39,779 nucleotides of DNA from an uncultured Verrucomicrobiales bacterium (GCA_937916135.1 CALFTQ010000165.1:1-39779); one strand, 5' to 3'. Counted from the stretch's first letter, positions 1-8,193 are shown. Notes: generated by a model from the sequence alone, not told the origin. Numbers and translations are program-made.

Positions 1-121
1 CCCCTCGCTATGGATATGTCGCCCACTAACGTGGGCTATAAATTCCGCTCGCCTATGGCTCGCAAACAAATCGACAAATTCCAGTTTATCGGGCCGATTA
101 TTCCCAGCGACAAAGTCGATT
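1..121. repeat. Intergenic repeat fragments
   Basis: This stretch holds no credible gene. It contains a perfect hairpin, GCCCAC-TAAC-GTGGGC, at 21-36. At about 70-95 it has a diverged end of the interspersed palindrome found elsewhere in the window (ACAAATTCC.GTTTATCG, against ACAAATTCCAATTTATCG at 20463-20480). It looks like remains of REP/MITE-type elements just downstream of the TMEM43-like gene. The pairing is seen in the sequence; the mobile origin is inferred. Confidence 0.5.
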
Positions 122-874
122 TCACGGGATCACCGCGATACAGAGCCCCACCAACAACAGGATGCTCGCACCCACCGTCAGACCGCGCAGCGCAGAGCTG
201 CCAACCGCCAGCCCCAGCAGCAGCCACATGATGAGATACACCACCAGCGCAAAAAGACCGATTCCATGAAAGGTCCGCAGCGAAATATCCGTGTACAACC
301 CGACATCCACATGGTCTATATAACTCGCGGGAGCCTTACCCAGATTGGCGCAGGCACCGGGCTCCGCCATATCCAGCACATTGCCCCGCTGGCGTCCCAG
401 CAGGGAAACCTCAACCCCGGAGCGCAACAGCGCGAGGCGTGCGTCCCCGGCCTCCACCCAATCCACGCCGGGGGTGTTGATAGCAAAATAACCGAAGGGG
501 GACTGTTTCAGCGTGTGCAGCCCCTGCACACGCCAGGCTCCCAGTTGCAGATTACCGGCATAAGCAATGGTCGTATGCTTCTGCACCTCAATCACCCCGG
601 AGTACGTACCCAGATTTCCGGCACTCACAGATTCATCCGTACAAAGCGCCCCGGTCACCCGCACCAAGCGCCCCTCCAGGGCCGGGTCGATTGACTCTGC
701 ACTCACCGTATACACCCGCTCGCTCTGCCAGTAATTCTTCAGCAGCTCACCCCATTTGGACAGCAGAACCAGCATCAGCAGCATGAGCAAACCACCCAGC
801 ACCACCACCACAGGCCGCAGCAATGCCCAGAGCATGCTCCCCGCCACGCAAGTTTTCTCCTGAATATGAGCCAT
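122..874 (-). CDS. TMEM43-like membrane protein
   Basis: This is a 250-residue membrane protein. One N-terminal membrane segment (about residues 17-40) is followed by a soluble domain of about 150 residues and then by two C-terminal hydrophobic segments (about 203-225 and 231-248). The soluble part has EGRLVRVTGAL near residue 67 and, further on, GDARLALLRSG...LLGRQRGN. These resemble the EGRLVH.xGAL and GDLR...ARQRG blocks of the TMEM43 family (Pfam TMEM43, formerly DUF1625). Bacterial members have no settled function. It is the last gene of the minus-strand cluster that starts at pyrF/thyA, 33 bases after the preceding gene. The domain is shorter than in the animal protein, so the family call is moderate. 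Confidence 0.6.
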   Translation of the reverse strand: MAHIQEKTCVAGSMLWALLRPVVVVLGGLLMLLMLVLLSKWGELLKNYWQSERVYTVSAESIDPALEGRLVRVTGALCTDESVSAGNLGTYSGVIEVQKHTTIAYAGNLQLGAWRVQGLHTLKQSPFGYFAINTPGVDWVEAGDARLALLRSGVEVSLLGRQRGNVLDMAEPGACANLGKAPASYIDHVDVGLYTDISLRTFHGIGLFALVVYLIMWLLLGLAVGSSALRGLTVGASILLLVGLCIAVIP

Positions 875-907
875 GGGTATTTATCTACCTTTCCTTAAAA
901 TCAAACT

Positions 908-1330
908 TCATCTCCGCCCCTTTTTACTGCGGCGGCCCAGACCACGGGGGCTGGAGCGCCCCTGCCGCTGCGGGCGGGGTCGCTCTCGCAGAGCACGGCG
1001 CAGCCAGGGCAGGCCAAAGTGCATCCCGAGCCAGATGGCTGCTACCACCACCAGGGCCAGGGCTTCCAGCATATACTCGAAGTCGAGAGACCTGCGCACC
1101 TCTTCCGGCAGCAGCAGGAGGAAGGGCACCACCACCATAAGCCCGCAGATGAGGACACAGCCCTCAAAAAGCTCGCTGTTCCAGAAGGCTCCATCATCCG
1201 CCTTATCATCATAGCAGCAGGCCAGCAACACCAGCCCCAGAAGCCCCAGAATAACCACCAACACCCCCAGCGCCCAGGGTTTCACCCCGGCCGCCAGTAT
1301 CAGGGGAAAGAATTGAGAGATTATGTCCAT
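908..1330 (-). CDS. Small membrane protein with Arg-rich tail
   Basis: I do not recognise this 140-residue protein. It has hydrophobic segments at about residues 4-38, 55-76 and 90-108. A strongly basic, proline- and arginine-rich C-terminus (RERPRPQRQGRSSPRGLGRR) follows and is probably cytoplasmic under the positive-inside rule. Its start overlaps the end of the upstream Sel1-repeat gene by 10 bases, so it is probably translated from the same mRNA. No catalytic motif is visible. Confidence 0.65.
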   Translation of the reverse strand: MDIISQFFPLILAAGVKPWALGVLVVILGLLGLVLLACCYDDKADDGAFWNSELFEGCVLICGLMVVVPFLLLLPEEVRRSLDFEYMLEALALVVVAAIWLGMHFGLPWLRRALRERPRPQRQGRSSPRGLGRRSKKGRR

Positions 1331-2067
1331 TGTTCCAAATCTTCCAGGGCGGTTTCAAATCCCTGCGCGGCGGAAAGCTCCAGCAGGTGGCGAGCTTCTG
1401 CTTTATCCGGCTTCAATCCGAAATCACCATCCCGATACGCCACCCCCATGCGCCACTGCGCATCGGCATTCCCCGATTCAACGGCTTTGGTATACCAATG
1501 CAAGGCCAGAGTCGCATCTGCTGGAACGCCAACGCCCAGCTCATAGCAACAAGCCAGGTTATACTGAGCCCGAGAGTCATTCAGATGCGCCGCGCGACCG
1601 TACCAATACGCAGCCAGAGCTGCATTCTGCACCACGCCATCCCCCTGGTCATAGCAATAACCCAGCCGATTCTGAGCCTCGCTCGAATTCCGTTCTGCCG
1701 CGCGACGATACCACTGCACCATGAGGACCTTATCTGCCGGCAACCCGATACCATATTCATACATTCGCCCCAGATTAGCCATGGCCTGGCAATCCCCCTG
1801 TTCAGCAGAGCGGTGGTAAAGCATCAATGCGTGCTGCAAATCCTGCTCCACGCCGGAACCTTCTTCATAGGCAGCACCCAGGTCATTCATCGAGGCAGCG
1901 TGCCCCTGTGCGGCAGCCTTGCGCCACCACTGCACTGCCTTTTCCGCGCCCTCGGGCTCCAGGTCACACAAGCAGCCTATCACATGCTGAGCTGCGGCGT
2001 CACCGTCTTCTGCCAGAGTCCTCAACTCCTCAAAGGGCAAATCCCACAAATCCGAGACAGCATTCAT
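1321..2067 (-). CDS. Sel1-repeat (TPR-like) protein
   Basis: This 248-residue protein is almost entirely Sel1-like repeats, about six units of roughly 36 residues. They have the typical A..LG..YE.G.GV..D...A..WYR.AAE.G pattern, for example LGAAYEEGSGVEQDLQHALMLY. Sel1 repeats are alpha/alpha solenoids used for protein binding. No signal peptide is visible, so it is probably cytoplasmic, unlike most bacterial Sel1 proteins. The start codon overlaps the stop of the upstream small membrane gene by 4 bases (ATGA), which implies translational coupling. The partner is unknown; its membrane-protein neighbours may be candidates (inference). Confidence 0.85.
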   Translation of the reverse strand: MNAVSDLWDLPFEELRTLAEDGDAAAQHVIGCLCDLEPEGAEKAVQWWRKAAAQGHAASMNDLGAAYEEGSGVEQDLQHALMLYHRSAEQGDCQAMANLGRMYEYGIGLPADKVLMVQWYRRAAERNSSEAQNRLGYCYDQGDGVVQNAALAAYWYGRAAHLNDSRAQYNLACCYELGVGVPADATLALHWYTKAVESGNADAQWRMGVAYRDGDFGLKPDKAEARHLLELSAAQGFETALEDLEQWT

Positions 2068-2339
2068 CGCCGGTGCTTCCGTTTAGGTTCAAACTTCTTG
2101 AAGTTCATGAAATAGAGCGAGGCAAGCAGCCAATGCACAAAGCAGGCAACTCCCAGAATGCCGCGCCACAATCCGGATTCAGACGACAGCGAGGGAAGGA
2201 GCATCAGCACTGCAAAAATGAACATGAGCGGATACGGCCCGTGCCCATCAAACTTACCCTCGCGCAGCCGGGTAAAGAGCATGACGGACAAGCCACCACA
2301 GCCCAGCAGGAACAGGGTGATGGCGGCACCGGTGCTCAT
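2064..2339 (-). CDS. Small three-helix membrane protein
   Basis: I do not recognise this 91-residue protein. It has three hydrophobic stretches, near residues 3-24, 36-52 and 57-78, and a very basic C-terminus ending KKFEPKRKHRR. It overlaps folA upstream and the Sel1 gene downstream by 4 bases each, so it sits in the middle of a tightly coupled operon. No enzyme motif can be seen. Confidence 0.65.
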   Translation of the reverse strand: MSTGAAITLFLLGCGGLSVMLFTRLREGKFDGHGPYPLMFIFAVLMLLPSLSSESGLWRGILGVACFVHWLLASLYFMNFKKFEPKRKHRR

Positions 2340-2803
2340 TTTTCGTAGAGCACGTGGGTGAAGCCTTCGAACTCCTGCTGCGGGGTGCGCGTGGCAAAGT
2401 GCTGCGCGAACTCCGGGAACCAGGTATCCACCTCGTGCGTGCCCTGCACTTCGGACACATGCAGCCGCTGCATCCGCGGCAGCATCTGCGCATAGAGCTG
2501 GGCACCGCCAATCACCATGATTTCCGGGTCCAGGAGCTCCAGATTTTCCAGCTGCACCAGATCCGTGATGACCACCGCACCCTCGGCCACGTAATCCGCA
2601 TTGCGGGTGAGCACGATATTCTGGCGCCCGGGCAGCGGGCGGCCCAGGCTCTCCCAGGTCTTACGGCCCATGAGGATGGGATGCCCCATGGTGAGGCGCT
2701 TGAAAAGCTGCATATCCTCTTTCAGCCGCCAGGGGATACCGTTGTTCAGGCCGATACCGCGGGCGGCATCCATGGCCACCACTCCTGTGAAGCTGGGGCT
2801 CAT
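2336..2803 (-). CDS. folA: Dihydrofolate reductase
   Basis: DHFR reduces dihydrofolate to tetrahydrofolate with NADPH in the cytoplasm. The 155 residues match the usual bacterial length. The N-terminal block VVAMDAARGIGLNNGIPWRL carries the Met20-loop pattern and the substrate-site W, with the acidic residue following in KEDMQLF. GRKTWESLGRPLPGR is the NADPH-binding loop, and MVIGGAQLYAQ is the conserved GG block. The gene overlaps thyA upstream by 4 bases and a small membrane gene downstream by 4 bases. Coupling to thyA makes sense because thymidylate synthase produces the dihydrofolate that DHFR recycles. Confidence 0.97.
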   Translation of the reverse strand: MSPSFTGVVAMDAARGIGLNNGIPWRLKEDMQLFKRLTMGHPILMGRKTWESLGRPLPGRQNIVLTRNADYVAEGAVVITDLVQLENLELLDPEIMVIGGAQLYAQMLPRMQRLHVSEVQGTHEVDTWFPEFAQHFATRTPQQEFEGFTHVLYEK

Positions 2804-3615
2804 ACGGAAACAGCGGCTTTGATGTGAGGGTGCGGGTCGTAGTTCTCCAGCGTGAAGTCAGAGAAGTCGAAACCGTCAATTTCCGTCACCGCGGGGTTGA
2901 TGCGCATGACGGGCAGCGGGCGGGGCTCACGGCTCAGCTGCAGGCGGGCCTGGTCCAGGTGGTTCTTGTAGAGGTGCAGGTCGCCGTAGGTATGCACAAA
3001 CTCGCGGGCTTCATAACCGCAGACCTGCGCCACCATCATGAGCAGCAGCGCGTAGCTGGCAATGTTGAAGGGCACACCGAGGAACAAATCGCAGCTGCGC
3101 TGGTAGAGCTGCAGGCTCAGGCCATGCTTCTCCCCCTCCTTCTGCGCAGGAATCACGCAGAACTGGAACAGGCAGTGGCAGGGCGGCAGCGCCATGCCGT
3201 CCACCTCGGCCACATTCCAAGCGCTCACCAGGTGGCGGCGGCTCCAGGGATTATTCTTCAGGCCGTCAATCAGTTTGGCAATCTGGTCGATACTGCCGCC
3301 CTTGCCATCCGGCCAGGCGCGCCACTGGCTGCCATACACCGGGCCCAGGTCGCCATTCTCATCGGCCCACTCATCCCAGATGCTCACGCCGCGCTCCTGC
3401 AGCCAGCGCACATTGGTGCTGCCCTTCAGGAACCAGAGCAATTCGTAAATGATGGAACGCAGGTGCAGCTTCTTGGTGGTCAGGCAGGGGAAGCCCTCGC
3501 GCAAATCGCAGCGGATCTGCCGCCCGAACACACCAATGGTGCCGGTGCCGGTGCGGTCTTCCCTGCCCACCCCGTTGGTAAGCACATCTTCAAGCAAGCC
3601 GAGATACTGCTGCAT
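2800..3615 (-). CDS. thyA: Thymidylate synthase
   Basis: ThyA methylates dUMP to dTMP with 5,10-methylene-THF. At 271 residues it is close to the E. coli length, and it begins in register with family members (QQYL...V...G...EDRTGTGT). The active-site cysteine is C146 in LPPCH; QRSCD (phosphate-binding Arg), FNIASYALL and the C-terminal YDPHP.IKA.V block are all present. It follows pyrF on the same strand after 107 bases and overlaps folA by 4, giving a pyrimidine/folate cluster. The start codon is certain from alignment, yet only three bases separate it from a run of heptamer repeats and no Shine-Dalgarno sequence is visible. Confidence 0.98.
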   Translation of the reverse strand: MQQYLGLLEDVLTNGVGREDRTGTGTIGVFGRQIRCDLREGFPCLTTKKLHLRSIIYELLWFLKGSTNVRWLQERGVSIWDEWADENGDLGPVYGSQWRAWPDGKGGSIDQIAKLIDGLKNNPWSRRHLVSAWNVAEVDGMALPPCHCLFQFCVIPAQKEGEKHGLSLQLYQRSCDLFLGVPFNIASYALLLMMVAQVCGYEAREFVHTYGDLHLYKNHLDQARLQLSREPRPLPVMRINPAVTEIDGFDFSDFTLENYDPHPHIKAAVSV

Positions 3616-3618
3616 GGT

Positions 3619-3712
3619 ATTGACGATTGACTATTGACAATTGACGATTGAGAAAATTTCCTGCGGCTCTGCCGCAGCTGACTTTTCTACTTCGTAAATC
3701 GTACTTCGTAAT
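3619..3712. repeat. Heptamer tandem repeats flanking a hairpin
   Basis: Five contiguous heptamers of ATTGACN lie at 3619-3653. A perfect hairpin, CTGCGGC-TCT-GCCGCAG, follows at 3661-3677. Three heptamers in the opposite sense (TCGTAAA, TCGTACT, TCGTAAT) follow at 3692-3712. The block fills the gap between pyrF and thyA, and its first repeat ends three bases from the thyA start codon. A second element with the same architecture lies at 39710-39767. The hairpin could attenuate transcription from pyrF into thyA (inference). Confidence 0.8.
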
Positions 3713-3722
3713 TCCCATTTAA

Positions 3723-4502
3723 TCAGAGCGCGAGAGCGCTTCTGATTAAGGTGGCCCACTTCTCCGCCTTTTCGGCGAAGCTCAGTTCGGGGTCCTTGTA
3801 GAGGATACCGCGGGAAACATTGATGGTGGGCGGAGCTACACGGGTGCCACCGGTGAGGGCGGAAAGGTCACCACCCTGGGCACCCAGGCCGGGCACCAGC
3901 AGAGGAGCATCCGGCAGGTCGGTGAGAATCTGGCTGTTGGCATTGGTCAGGCCCACCACCATGCCTACTTCCGTGGCGCTGTTCTCCGCGATGGAGCGGG
4001 TCACCATATCGCCCACGAGCTGGTAAACCTTGCGGCCATTGGCCAGCACCTGCTGCTCCACATCCACAGAGCCGGGGTTGGTGGTCACAGCCAGCAGGTA
4101 AACGGCCTTGCCGGGACGATCCAGGAAAGGCTCCAGAATGTCATAACCCATGAAGGGATTGAGCGTTACGGCGTCCACATCCATGCGGTCAAAGTAAGCC
4201 TGGGCGTAATACTTCTGCGTCTCGCCGATATCGCCACGCTTGGCGTCCAGAATCACGGGGATATCCTTGGGCATATCGGGCAGCAGCTCCTCCAGCAGCT
4301 TCAGACCCGGCAGCCCCATGGCCTCGAAATAGGCGATATTGGGCTTATATGCAGCAGCATAGGGGGCGGTCTCCTCCACCACCTTGCGCAGCCAGTCGGC
4401 CAACTCGGTCATATTTTCAGTCTGCGGGCGGGGGTCAAGCCCCACGCAGAGGGCGGAACGCGTGGCCGCGATACGGGCAGCAAGTTTCTCCTTGTATTTC
4501 AT
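3723..4502 (-). CDS. pyrF: Orotidine-5'-phosphate decarboxylase (type 2)
   Basis: PyrF decarboxylates OMP to UMP, the last step of de novo pyrimidine synthesis. The 259 residues carry LCVGLDPRP near the N-terminus, the catalytic Lys/Asp tetrad region ILDAKRGDIG (about residues 85-94), VTLNPFMGYDIL, and a C-terminal LLVPGLGAQGGD followed by the phosphate-binding NVSRGI. The spacing and DAKRGDIG point to the longer subfamily-2 form found in mycobacteria and many environmental bacteria, not the short E. coli form. It is the first gene of the pyrF-thyA-folA cluster. Its start codon lies only 7 bases after a TATAAT box, so the mRNA is probably leaderless. Confidence 0.96.
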   Translation of the reverse strand: MKYKEKLAARIAATRSALCVGLDPRPQTENMTELADWLRKVVEETAPYAAAYKPNIAYFEAMGLPGLKLLEELLPDMPKDIPVILDAKRGDIGETQKYYAQAYFDRMDVDAVTLNPFMGYDILEPFLDRPGKAVYLLAVTTNPGSVDVEQQVLANGRKVYQLVGDMVTRSIAENSATEVGMVVGLTNANSQILTDLPDAPLLVPGLGAQGGDLSALTGGTRVAPPTINVSRGILYKDPELSFAEKAEKWATLIRSALAL

Positions 4503-4509
4503 GCGCGGT

Positions 4510-4537
4510 ATTATAACACACCACCGCCCGATGACAA
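4510..4537 (-). promoter_or_regulatory. pyrF promoter
   Basis: On the minus strand, TTGTCA (4532-4537) is followed by 16 bases and a perfect TATAAT (4510-4515). Only 7 bases separate the -10 box from the pyrF ATG, so transcription should start at or next to the A of the start codon. Confidence 0.75.
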
Positions 4538-4637
4538 GCCAGAACTCTGAGGCATCGTAAAACTTTCTCGCAGCGCAATCAGAGAAACAGCTTGTTACTA
4601 CCCGCCGCCGGACAAGGCCTGCTAAAAAAGCACCACC

Positions 4638-4707
4638 ACATAGGTAACACTAGTTCCAGGACATAGGTTACACCTTTGGTGGGACTGACACCGGGGAGGA
4701 AAACATG
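4638..4707 (+). mobile_element. Possible insertion-sequence end remnant
   Basis: Two near-identical 13-mers, ACATAGGTAACAC (4638-4650) and ACATAGGTTACAC (4661-4673), sit 23 bases apart. They are followed by a strong ribosome-binding site and start codon, GGGGAGGAAAACATG. The plus-strand frame that follows is only the antisense of the neighbouring secreted-protein gene. From memory, repeated ACATAGGTTACAC-type motifs mark the ends of some IS481-like elements. The simplest reading is the left end and translation start of an IS whose body has been lost. No transposase sequence remains, so this is tentative. Confidence 0.35.
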
Positions 4708-4710
4708 GCC

Positions 4711-5400
4711 TCAGCGCACCCACCTTCCGGCACCGGCGGGGAGCTTGCCCTCGCCCACGGGCTGGTAGCGGGTGGATTCAGTGTTGCCCCACATGGCCAC
4801 GCCGAAGGCATCCTTCCAGTACTTGCTCATGCTGCGGCCGGTGTAGCAGCCATAGCTCCAGCACTCCGCATCGGGAGCAAAGATATTCTTATTGATTTTA
4901 GTGGCCAGGTCTTTCTCATGTATCCAGGCCTTGGAGGCAGCCATCACGGAGTTACTGTAATCCAGCATGAAGGCATGCGGATTGCTGTGGCCGAAGTAGT
5001 AGAACGCCGTCACCTTGTCCTTCTTGTTGCGGGGAGCCTGATTGATAGCCTTGTACGCCTCATCGGCGGTATCCACAAACTTCAGGCGGAGGTGGCGCTT
5101 GCCGGCGGTCTCGCGGATGCGGGAGATATAGTCTGTCTGGTTTTCCTTGCCGCGGGTGATGTAGGACGGGCGGTACACAATCCACACGATATCCTTCTTC
5201 GGGTCCTTGGCAAGGGCGCTGTCGATATAGACCGTGGACGCGCGCACGAAGTTGGCCCACCAGTTGTCATGAGCCGAAGGGCCTCGCAGGTTTTCCCAGG
5301 AACGCAACGCCACACCGCCGCAGAGCACAATCTCCACAGCCTGGGTCAGCGGACAGGCTGCCAGCAGAGTGGCCATCAATACATTTCGCACCAACTTCAT
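4711..5400 (-). CDS. Secreted protein with caspase-like His/Cys dyad
   Basis: This is a 229-residue exported protein with a signal peptide (MKLVRNVLMATLLAACPLTQA). I do not recognise a named family. The mature part has YYFGHSN (H138) and, 47 residues later, CWSYGCYTGRS (C185), each after a hydrophobic run. That is the layout of clan CD (caspase/CHAT-like) folds, in which the His and Cys follow successive beta-strands. A secreted cysteine peptidase or an inactive relative is therefore possible (inference). An ATG three codons upstream (5409) is only two bases from the -10 box; the ATG at 5400 fits the promoter and the signal peptide better. It diverges from valS. Confidence 0.75.
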   Translation of the reverse strand: MKLVRNVLMATLLAACPLTQAVEIVLCGGVALRSWENLRGPSAHDNWWANFVRASTVYIDSALAKDPKKDIVWIVYRPSYITRGKENQTDYISRIRETAGKRHLRLKFVDTADEAYKAINQAPRNKKDKVTAFYYFGHSNPHAFMLDYSNSVMAASKAWIHEKDLATKINKNIFAPDAECWSYGCYTGRSMSKYWKDAFGVAMWGNTESTRYQPVGEGKLPAGAGRWVR

Positions 5401-5411
5401 GACAGGCATGG

Positions 5412-5440
5412 AGCATACAGCAATAGCCTGTATGTGTCAA
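5412..5440 (-). promoter_or_regulatory. Promoter of secreted His/Cys protein
   Basis: On the minus strand, a perfect TTGACA (5435-5440), 17 bases, then TATGCT (5412-5417). The chosen ATG at 5400 lies 11 bases after the -10 box, leaving a leader of only about four bases. Confidence 0.65.
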
Positions 5441-5472
5441 GACCGCAGCGCGCGTCAGCATAACGAAAAGGC

Positions 5473-5501
5473 TTGATATGTGATAACAAAAGGAGTAGAA
5501 T
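5473..5501 (+). promoter_or_regulatory. valS promoter
   Basis: TTGATA (5473-5478), 17 bases, then TAGAAT (5496-5501). The valS ATG follows after 9 bases, so little or no leader is expected. An AGGAG at 5491-5495 lies between the boxes, upstream of the expected transcript start, so it cannot serve as a Shine-Dalgarno sequence from this promoter. Confidence 0.65.
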
Positions 5502-5510
5502 CGCGCCGTC

Positions 5511-8177
5511 ATGACTGAATTGCCCAAGGCTTACGAACCGACCTTAGTTGAAGAGAAATGGCAGACCCGCTGGATATCAGAGGGTTGCTTCCACGCTGAC
5601 CCGCATTCCGACAAGCCCGCTTACAGCATTGTCATTCCCCCGCCCAATGTAACCGGCGTATTGCACATGGGGCATGTGCTCAACAACACAATTCAGGACA
5701 TTCTGGCCCGCCGCGCCCGCCAGGAAGGCAAGGAAGTGCTCTGGCTGCCCGGTACCGACCACGCCGGCATTGCCACTCAGGCACGCGTGGAAAAGGAACT
5801 TGCCAAGGAGAACCCGCCCCGCACGCGTTTCGATGTGGGCCGCGAGGACTTCGTGAACATGGTATGGGACTGGAAGGAAAAGCACGGCGGTATCATCATC
5901 AACCAGCTCAAGAAGCTGGGGTGCTCCTGCGACTGGGAGCGCGAGCGCTTCACCATGGACGACGTGTACGCCCCGGAGGTTGCCCGCGTATTCACCGAGC
6001 TCTTCAACGAGGGGCTCATCTACCGCGGCCACCGCATGGTGAACTGGGACCCCGTGCTTCTCACCGCCCTTTCGGATGAAGAGGTCATCATGACCCCGTC
6101 CAAGAGCAAGCTTTACACCGTGCGCTACAAACTGGCAGACGGCAGAGGCCAGCTGCTGGTCTCCACCACACGCCCGGAAACCATCATGGCCGACGTGGCC
6201 GTGGCGGTGAACCCGAAGGACCCGCGCTTTGCCCACCTCATCGGCAAGACCGTCATCCGCCCGCTCTGCGAGGCAGAAATCCCCATCATTGCCGATGACC
6301 ACGTGGAAATCGACTTCGGCACCGGCGCCCTGAAGATTACCCCCGCCCACGACCGAACCGACTTTGAGGTGGGCATGAAGAACAATCTGGAAATCATCGA
6401 CATCCTCACCGCCGATGGCCATATCAACTGCCCCGGCTGCCCCGAGCTGCACGGGCTGGACCGCTTCGTGGCCCGCGATAAATCCATCGAGCTCATCGAG
6501 GCTAAGGGGCTGCTGGAGAAGGTGGAGGACTACGAGAACAACGTGGGTATCTCCCAGCGTTCGGATGTGCCGATTGAACCGCGCCTGAGCATGCAGTGGT
6601 TCCTGAAGTACCCCTGCGTGAAGGAAGCCGCTGAGGCGGTGGCCAATGGCGACATCGTGTTCCGCCCGGCACACTGGGGCAAGACCTACGCCCACTGGCT
6701 GGAGGGCATCCAGGACTGGTGCATTTCCCGCCAGCTGTGGTGGGGCCACCGCATCCCGGTGTGGTACCGCAAGGAAAAAGCCGCCGAGCTGCAGGCCGCG
6801 ACCAAGCTGGACGCAGAAGACGCCGCAGCCGGCGACATCTACGTGGGCGTGACCCCGCCGGCCGACCCGGAGAACTGGGTGCAGGATGAAGACGCGCTGG
6901 ATACCTGGTTCAGCAGCTGGCTGTGGCCCTTCTCCACCATGGACAAGGAATGCCTGGCCAAGTTCTACCCCACCAGCGACCTGGTGACCGGCCCGGATAT
7001 CATCTTCTTCTGGGTGGCCCGCATGATTATGGCCGGCTACCGCTTTGCCGGCGGCAAGCCTTTCGGCAATGTGTTCTTCACCTCCATTGTGCGCGACCTG
7101 CTGGGCCGCAAGATGAGCAAGAGCCTCGGCAACAGCCCCGACCCGCTCGACCTCATTGCCAAGTACGGCGCAGACGGCCTTCGCTTCGGCCTGATGCGCA
7201 TAGCCCCCACCGGCACGGACGTGAAGTTCGATGAGAAGCAGATTGAGGAAGGCAAGAACTTTGCCAACAAGCTGTACAACGCCGCCCGCTTCCGCATGAT
7301 GCAGGGTGCTGCCAGCACCGAGCCGGCGCCCAAGTTCACCGCCGTGCATATCGACATCCTCTCCAAGCTGAAGGAACTGCACGCCACCGTGGCAGAAGGA
7401 CTCGGCAAGTACGAGTTCAACACCTACACCCAGGCACTCTACACCTTCTTCTGGAATGAGTACTGCTCCCTGTTCCTCGAGGCCGTGAAGAACGACCTGC
7501 GCGAGGGTGACCCCGCCGTGAAGAACGCCACGCTCTTCACCATGGACACCGTGCTGCGCCACTATCTGGCCCTGCTCGCGCCCATCATGCCGCACATCGC
7601 GGAAGAACTGTGGGCCAGCCTGGGCTTTGCGAAGGATGGCAAGCCGCTCATGGGCACCGCCCTGCCGAATGCCGATGCCCTGCTCTCCGGGCTGGACAGC
7701 ACGGAAATCTCCAAGGCACGCGCCACTGCCACCGCCCTCTACGATACGGCCAACAAGGCACGCAACCTGAAGGCTGAATATAACCTGGCTACCAACCGCA
7801 AGGTCAAGTTCGTGCTGAAGCCCGCCCTGCCCGTGGATGCCGACCTGGCCGCCCGCCTCGCGCTGCTGGCCGGTGCGCAGAACGCCGAGGTGAACCCCGC
7901 CTACGAAGCACCCAAGGGCACCCCCACCGCCCTCACCCCGCTTGGCGAGCTCTTCCTGCCGTTGGAAGGCCTGGTGGATGTGGACGCCGAGCGCACCCGT
8001 ATCACCAAGGAGCTGGAGAAGATGGCCAAGGAAATCGCCAAGAGCAAGGGCAAGCTGGGCAATGCCTCCTTCGTGGACCGCGCCCCTGCTGCCGTGGTGG
8101 ATCAGGAACGTGCCCGCCTGGCCGAATGGGAAGCGAAAACCGCCCAGCTTGAAGCCATGCTTAACGCACTGGGTTAA
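5511..8177 (+). CDS. valS: Valyl-tRNA synthetase
   Basis: ValRS charges tRNA(Val) with valine and edits misactivated threonine. At 888 residues it has the usual bacterial length. The class I signature is at residues 52-55 (HMGH, in PPPNVTGVLHMGHVLNNT), and KMSKS lies near 534 in LGRKMSKSLGNSPDP. The CP1 editing insertion contains the STTRPETIMADVAVAVNP and ITPAHDRTDFEVG blocks. The anticodon-binding domain follows, and the C-terminus is a charged coiled coil (about 820-888) that contacts the tRNA. It diverges from the secreted His/Cys gene. A small membrane gene starts 16 bases after its stop. An antisense frame covers almost the whole gene but is a codon-bias artefact. Confidence 0.99.
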   Translation: MTELPKAYEPTLVEEKWQTRWISEGCFHADPHSDKPAYSIVIPPPNVTGVLHMGHVLNNTIQDILARRARQEGKEVLWLPGTDHAGIATQARVEKELAKENPPRTRFDVGREDFVNMVWDWKEKHGGIIINQLKKLGCSCDWERERFTMDDVYAPEVARVFTELFNEGLIYRGHRMVNWDPVLLTALSDEEVIMTPSKSKLYTVRYKLADGRGQLLVSTTRPETIMADVAVAVNPKDPRFAHLIGKTVIRPLCEAEIPIIADDHVEIDFGTGALKITPAHDRTDFEVGMKNNLEIIDILTADGHINCPGCPELHGLDRFVARDKSIELIEAKGLLEKVEDYENNVGISQRSDVPIEPRLSMQWFLKYPCVKEAAEAVANGDIVFRPAHWGKTYAHWLEGIQDWCISRQLWWGHRIPVWYRKEKAAELQAATKLDAEDAAAGDIYVGVTPPADPENWVQDEDALDTWFSSWLWPFSTMDKECLAKFYPTSDLVTGPDIIFFWVARMIMAGYRFAGGKPFGNVFFTSIVRDLLGRKMSKSLGNSPDPLDLIAKYGADGLRFGLMRIAPTGTDVKFDEKQIEEGKNFANKLYNAARFRMMQGAASTEPAPKFTAVHIDILSKLKELHATVAEGLGKYEFNTYTQALYTFFWNEYCSLFLEAVKNDLREGDPAVKNATLFTMDTVLRHYLALLAPIMPHIAEELWASLGFAKDGKPLMGTALPNADALLSGLDSTEISKARATATALYDTANKARNLKAEYNLATNRKVKFVLKPALPVDADLAARLALLAGAQNAEVNPAYEAPKGTPTALTPLGELFLPLEGLVDVDAERTRITKELEKMAKEIAKSKGKLGNASFVDRAPAAVVDQERARLAEWEAKTAQLEAMLNALG

Positions 8178-8193
8178 TAACACTAATTCTGCC

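Noticed and set aside
4705..5463. 252-codon plus-strand frame with an excellent ribosome-binding site
   Set aside because: It is antisense to the exported protein, which has a signal peptide and its own promoter, and it runs into the valS promoter region. Only its start signal is interesting, as a possible IS remnant.
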